Below, one piece after another: positions 52,084 to 52,726 of a stretch of DNA of 52,726 nucleotides (the first letter of the stretch is position 1; each line of letters begins with the position of its first letter). The notes beneath the pieces are model-generated. The model did not search any database and was not told the DNA's origin. It saw only the letters and a list, made by a program, of their open reading frames with translations. Made by a program: the position numbers and the translations under genes. The stretch is from Acidobacteriota bacterium (lineage in GTDB: Bacteria; Acidobacteriota; Vicinamibacteria; Vicinamibacterales; UBA2999). The stretch covers positions 1 to 52,726 of the forward strand of contig CANIBQ010000030.1 of assembly GCA_947465645.1 (NCBI GenBank), written 5' to 3'.

Positions 52084-52726
52084 CTACGTGCGTCCTTCCA
52101 AAAACGCTTTGAGCTTACGCGAACGCGACGGGTGGCGCAGCTTCCGCAGCGCCTTCGCCTCGATCTGCCGGATCCGCTCGCGGGTGACGGCGAAGTTCTG
52201 CCCCACCTCTTCAAGCGTGTGCTCGCTGCCGTCGCCGACGCCGAACCGCATCTTGATCACCTTCTCCTCGCGCGGCGTCAGCGTCTTCAGCACCGCCTCG
52301 GTCTGTTCCTTGAGGTTCAGGTTTATCACGGCTTCGGCCGGCGACACGATGTTGCGATCTTCGATGAAGTCGCCCAGATGCGAATCTTCCTCTTCGCCGA
52401 TCGGCGTTTCCAGCGAAATCGGCTCCTGCGCGATTTTGAGCACCTTGCGGACCTTGGCCACCGGGATGTCCATCCGCTTGGCGATTTCCTCGGAGGTCGG
52501 CTCGCGGCCAAGCTCCTGCACCAGCGCGCGCGAGGTGCGAATCAGCTTGTTGATCGTCTCGATCATGTGGACCGGGATGCGGATCGTGCGCGCCTGGTCG
52601 GCAATCGCGCGGGTGATCGCCTGGCGGATCCACCACGTCGCGTAGGTCGAGAACTTGTAGCCGCGGCGGTACTCGAACTTGTCGACCGCCTTCATCAGGC
52701 CGATGTTGCCTTCCTGGATCAGGTCG
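52084..52726 (-). CDS. rpoD: RNA polymerase sigma factor RpoD, C-terminal part (start outside window)
   Basis: The reading frame enters from the right edge at [14 protein letters not shown], part of region 2. Visible: region 2.3-2.4 ([29 protein letters not shown]), region 3 ([32 protein letters not shown] pattern), and region 4 ([14 protein letters not shown], then the -35-recognising [23 protein letters not shown]). The C-terminal [11 protein letters not shown] closes the protein. About 213 residues are present; the rest lies beyond the window. The primary vegetative sigma factor, consistent with the TTGACA/TAATAT promoters found here. Confidence 0.95.
   Translation of the reverse strand, partial: DLIQEGNIGLMKAVDKFEYRRGYKFSTYATWWIRQAITRAIADQARTIRIPVHMIETINKLIRTSRALVQELGREPTSEEIAKRMDIPVAKVRKVLKIAQEPISLETPIGEEEDSHLGDFIEDRNIVSPAEAVINLNLKEQTEAVLKTLTPREEKVIKMRFGVGDGSEHTLEEVGQNFAVTRERIRQIEAKALRKLRHPSRSRKLKAFLEGRT

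Overview
The window is high-GC bacterial chromosome, gene-dense, with many start/stop overlaps. Three things suggest a Gram-negative Acidobacteriota-like organism, perhaps near Vicinamibacteria: a dcw cluster with a meso-DAP-type MurE, a fused E1 ketoacid dehydrogenase, and abundant REP-like palindromes. This placement is inference; no rRNA or taxonomic marker was compared.

Layout. (1) 1-6289, minus strand: a fatty-acid beta-oxidation operon read fadN-type multifunctional protein -> alpha/beta hydrolase -> alpha/beta hydrolase -> thiolase -> acyl-CoA dehydrogenase (the last runs off the left edge). (2) 6315-8110: an accessory patch with a Tat-exported deacetylase-fold protein, a four-helix-bundle protein and arrays of a degenerate 7-bp TGCA repeat. 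(3) 8111-26254, almost all minus strand: ABC-2 exporter pair, fused E1 alpha/beta dehydrogenase, cupin (plus strand), rhomboid protease, Fsr-like MFS exporter, MurJ lipid II flippase, YqeY, a GNAT-like protein, a secreted STN-domain protein, then a sugar/glycan cluster (two SDR epimerases, a DegT aminotransferase, three GT2 and one GT4 glycosyltransferases) and a divergent YchF-like GTPase. (4) 26405-43027, plus strand: the division and cell wall (dcw) cluster mraZ-rsmH-ftsL-ftsI-murE-murF-mraY-murD-ftsW-murG-murC-ftsQ-ftsA-ftsZ. It has a near-consensus promoter and a three-repeat MraZ operator, and it lacks murB and ddl. (5) 43201-52726: radical SAM protein, GT39-like membrane protein, a small SpoVG-like protein, PAS hybrid histidine kinase, acpS, pgeF, an RNase HI family gene, a coiled-coil zinc-ribbon protein, a tRNA with CAU anticodon, and the 3' part of rpoD.

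The ordinary genes are core metabolism and envelope biogenesis: peptidoglycan precursors are made (MurC-F), linked to lipid (MraY, MurG), flipped (MurJ), polymerised (FtsW/FtsI) and placed by FtsZ/FtsA/FtsQ/FtsL. The most unusual signal is the repeat content. There are four TGCA-heptad arrays, one a large inverted pair beside the four-helix-bundle gene. There are several palindromic REP-like families, one of which has been absorbed in frame into murG and another into the N-terminus of an epimerase.
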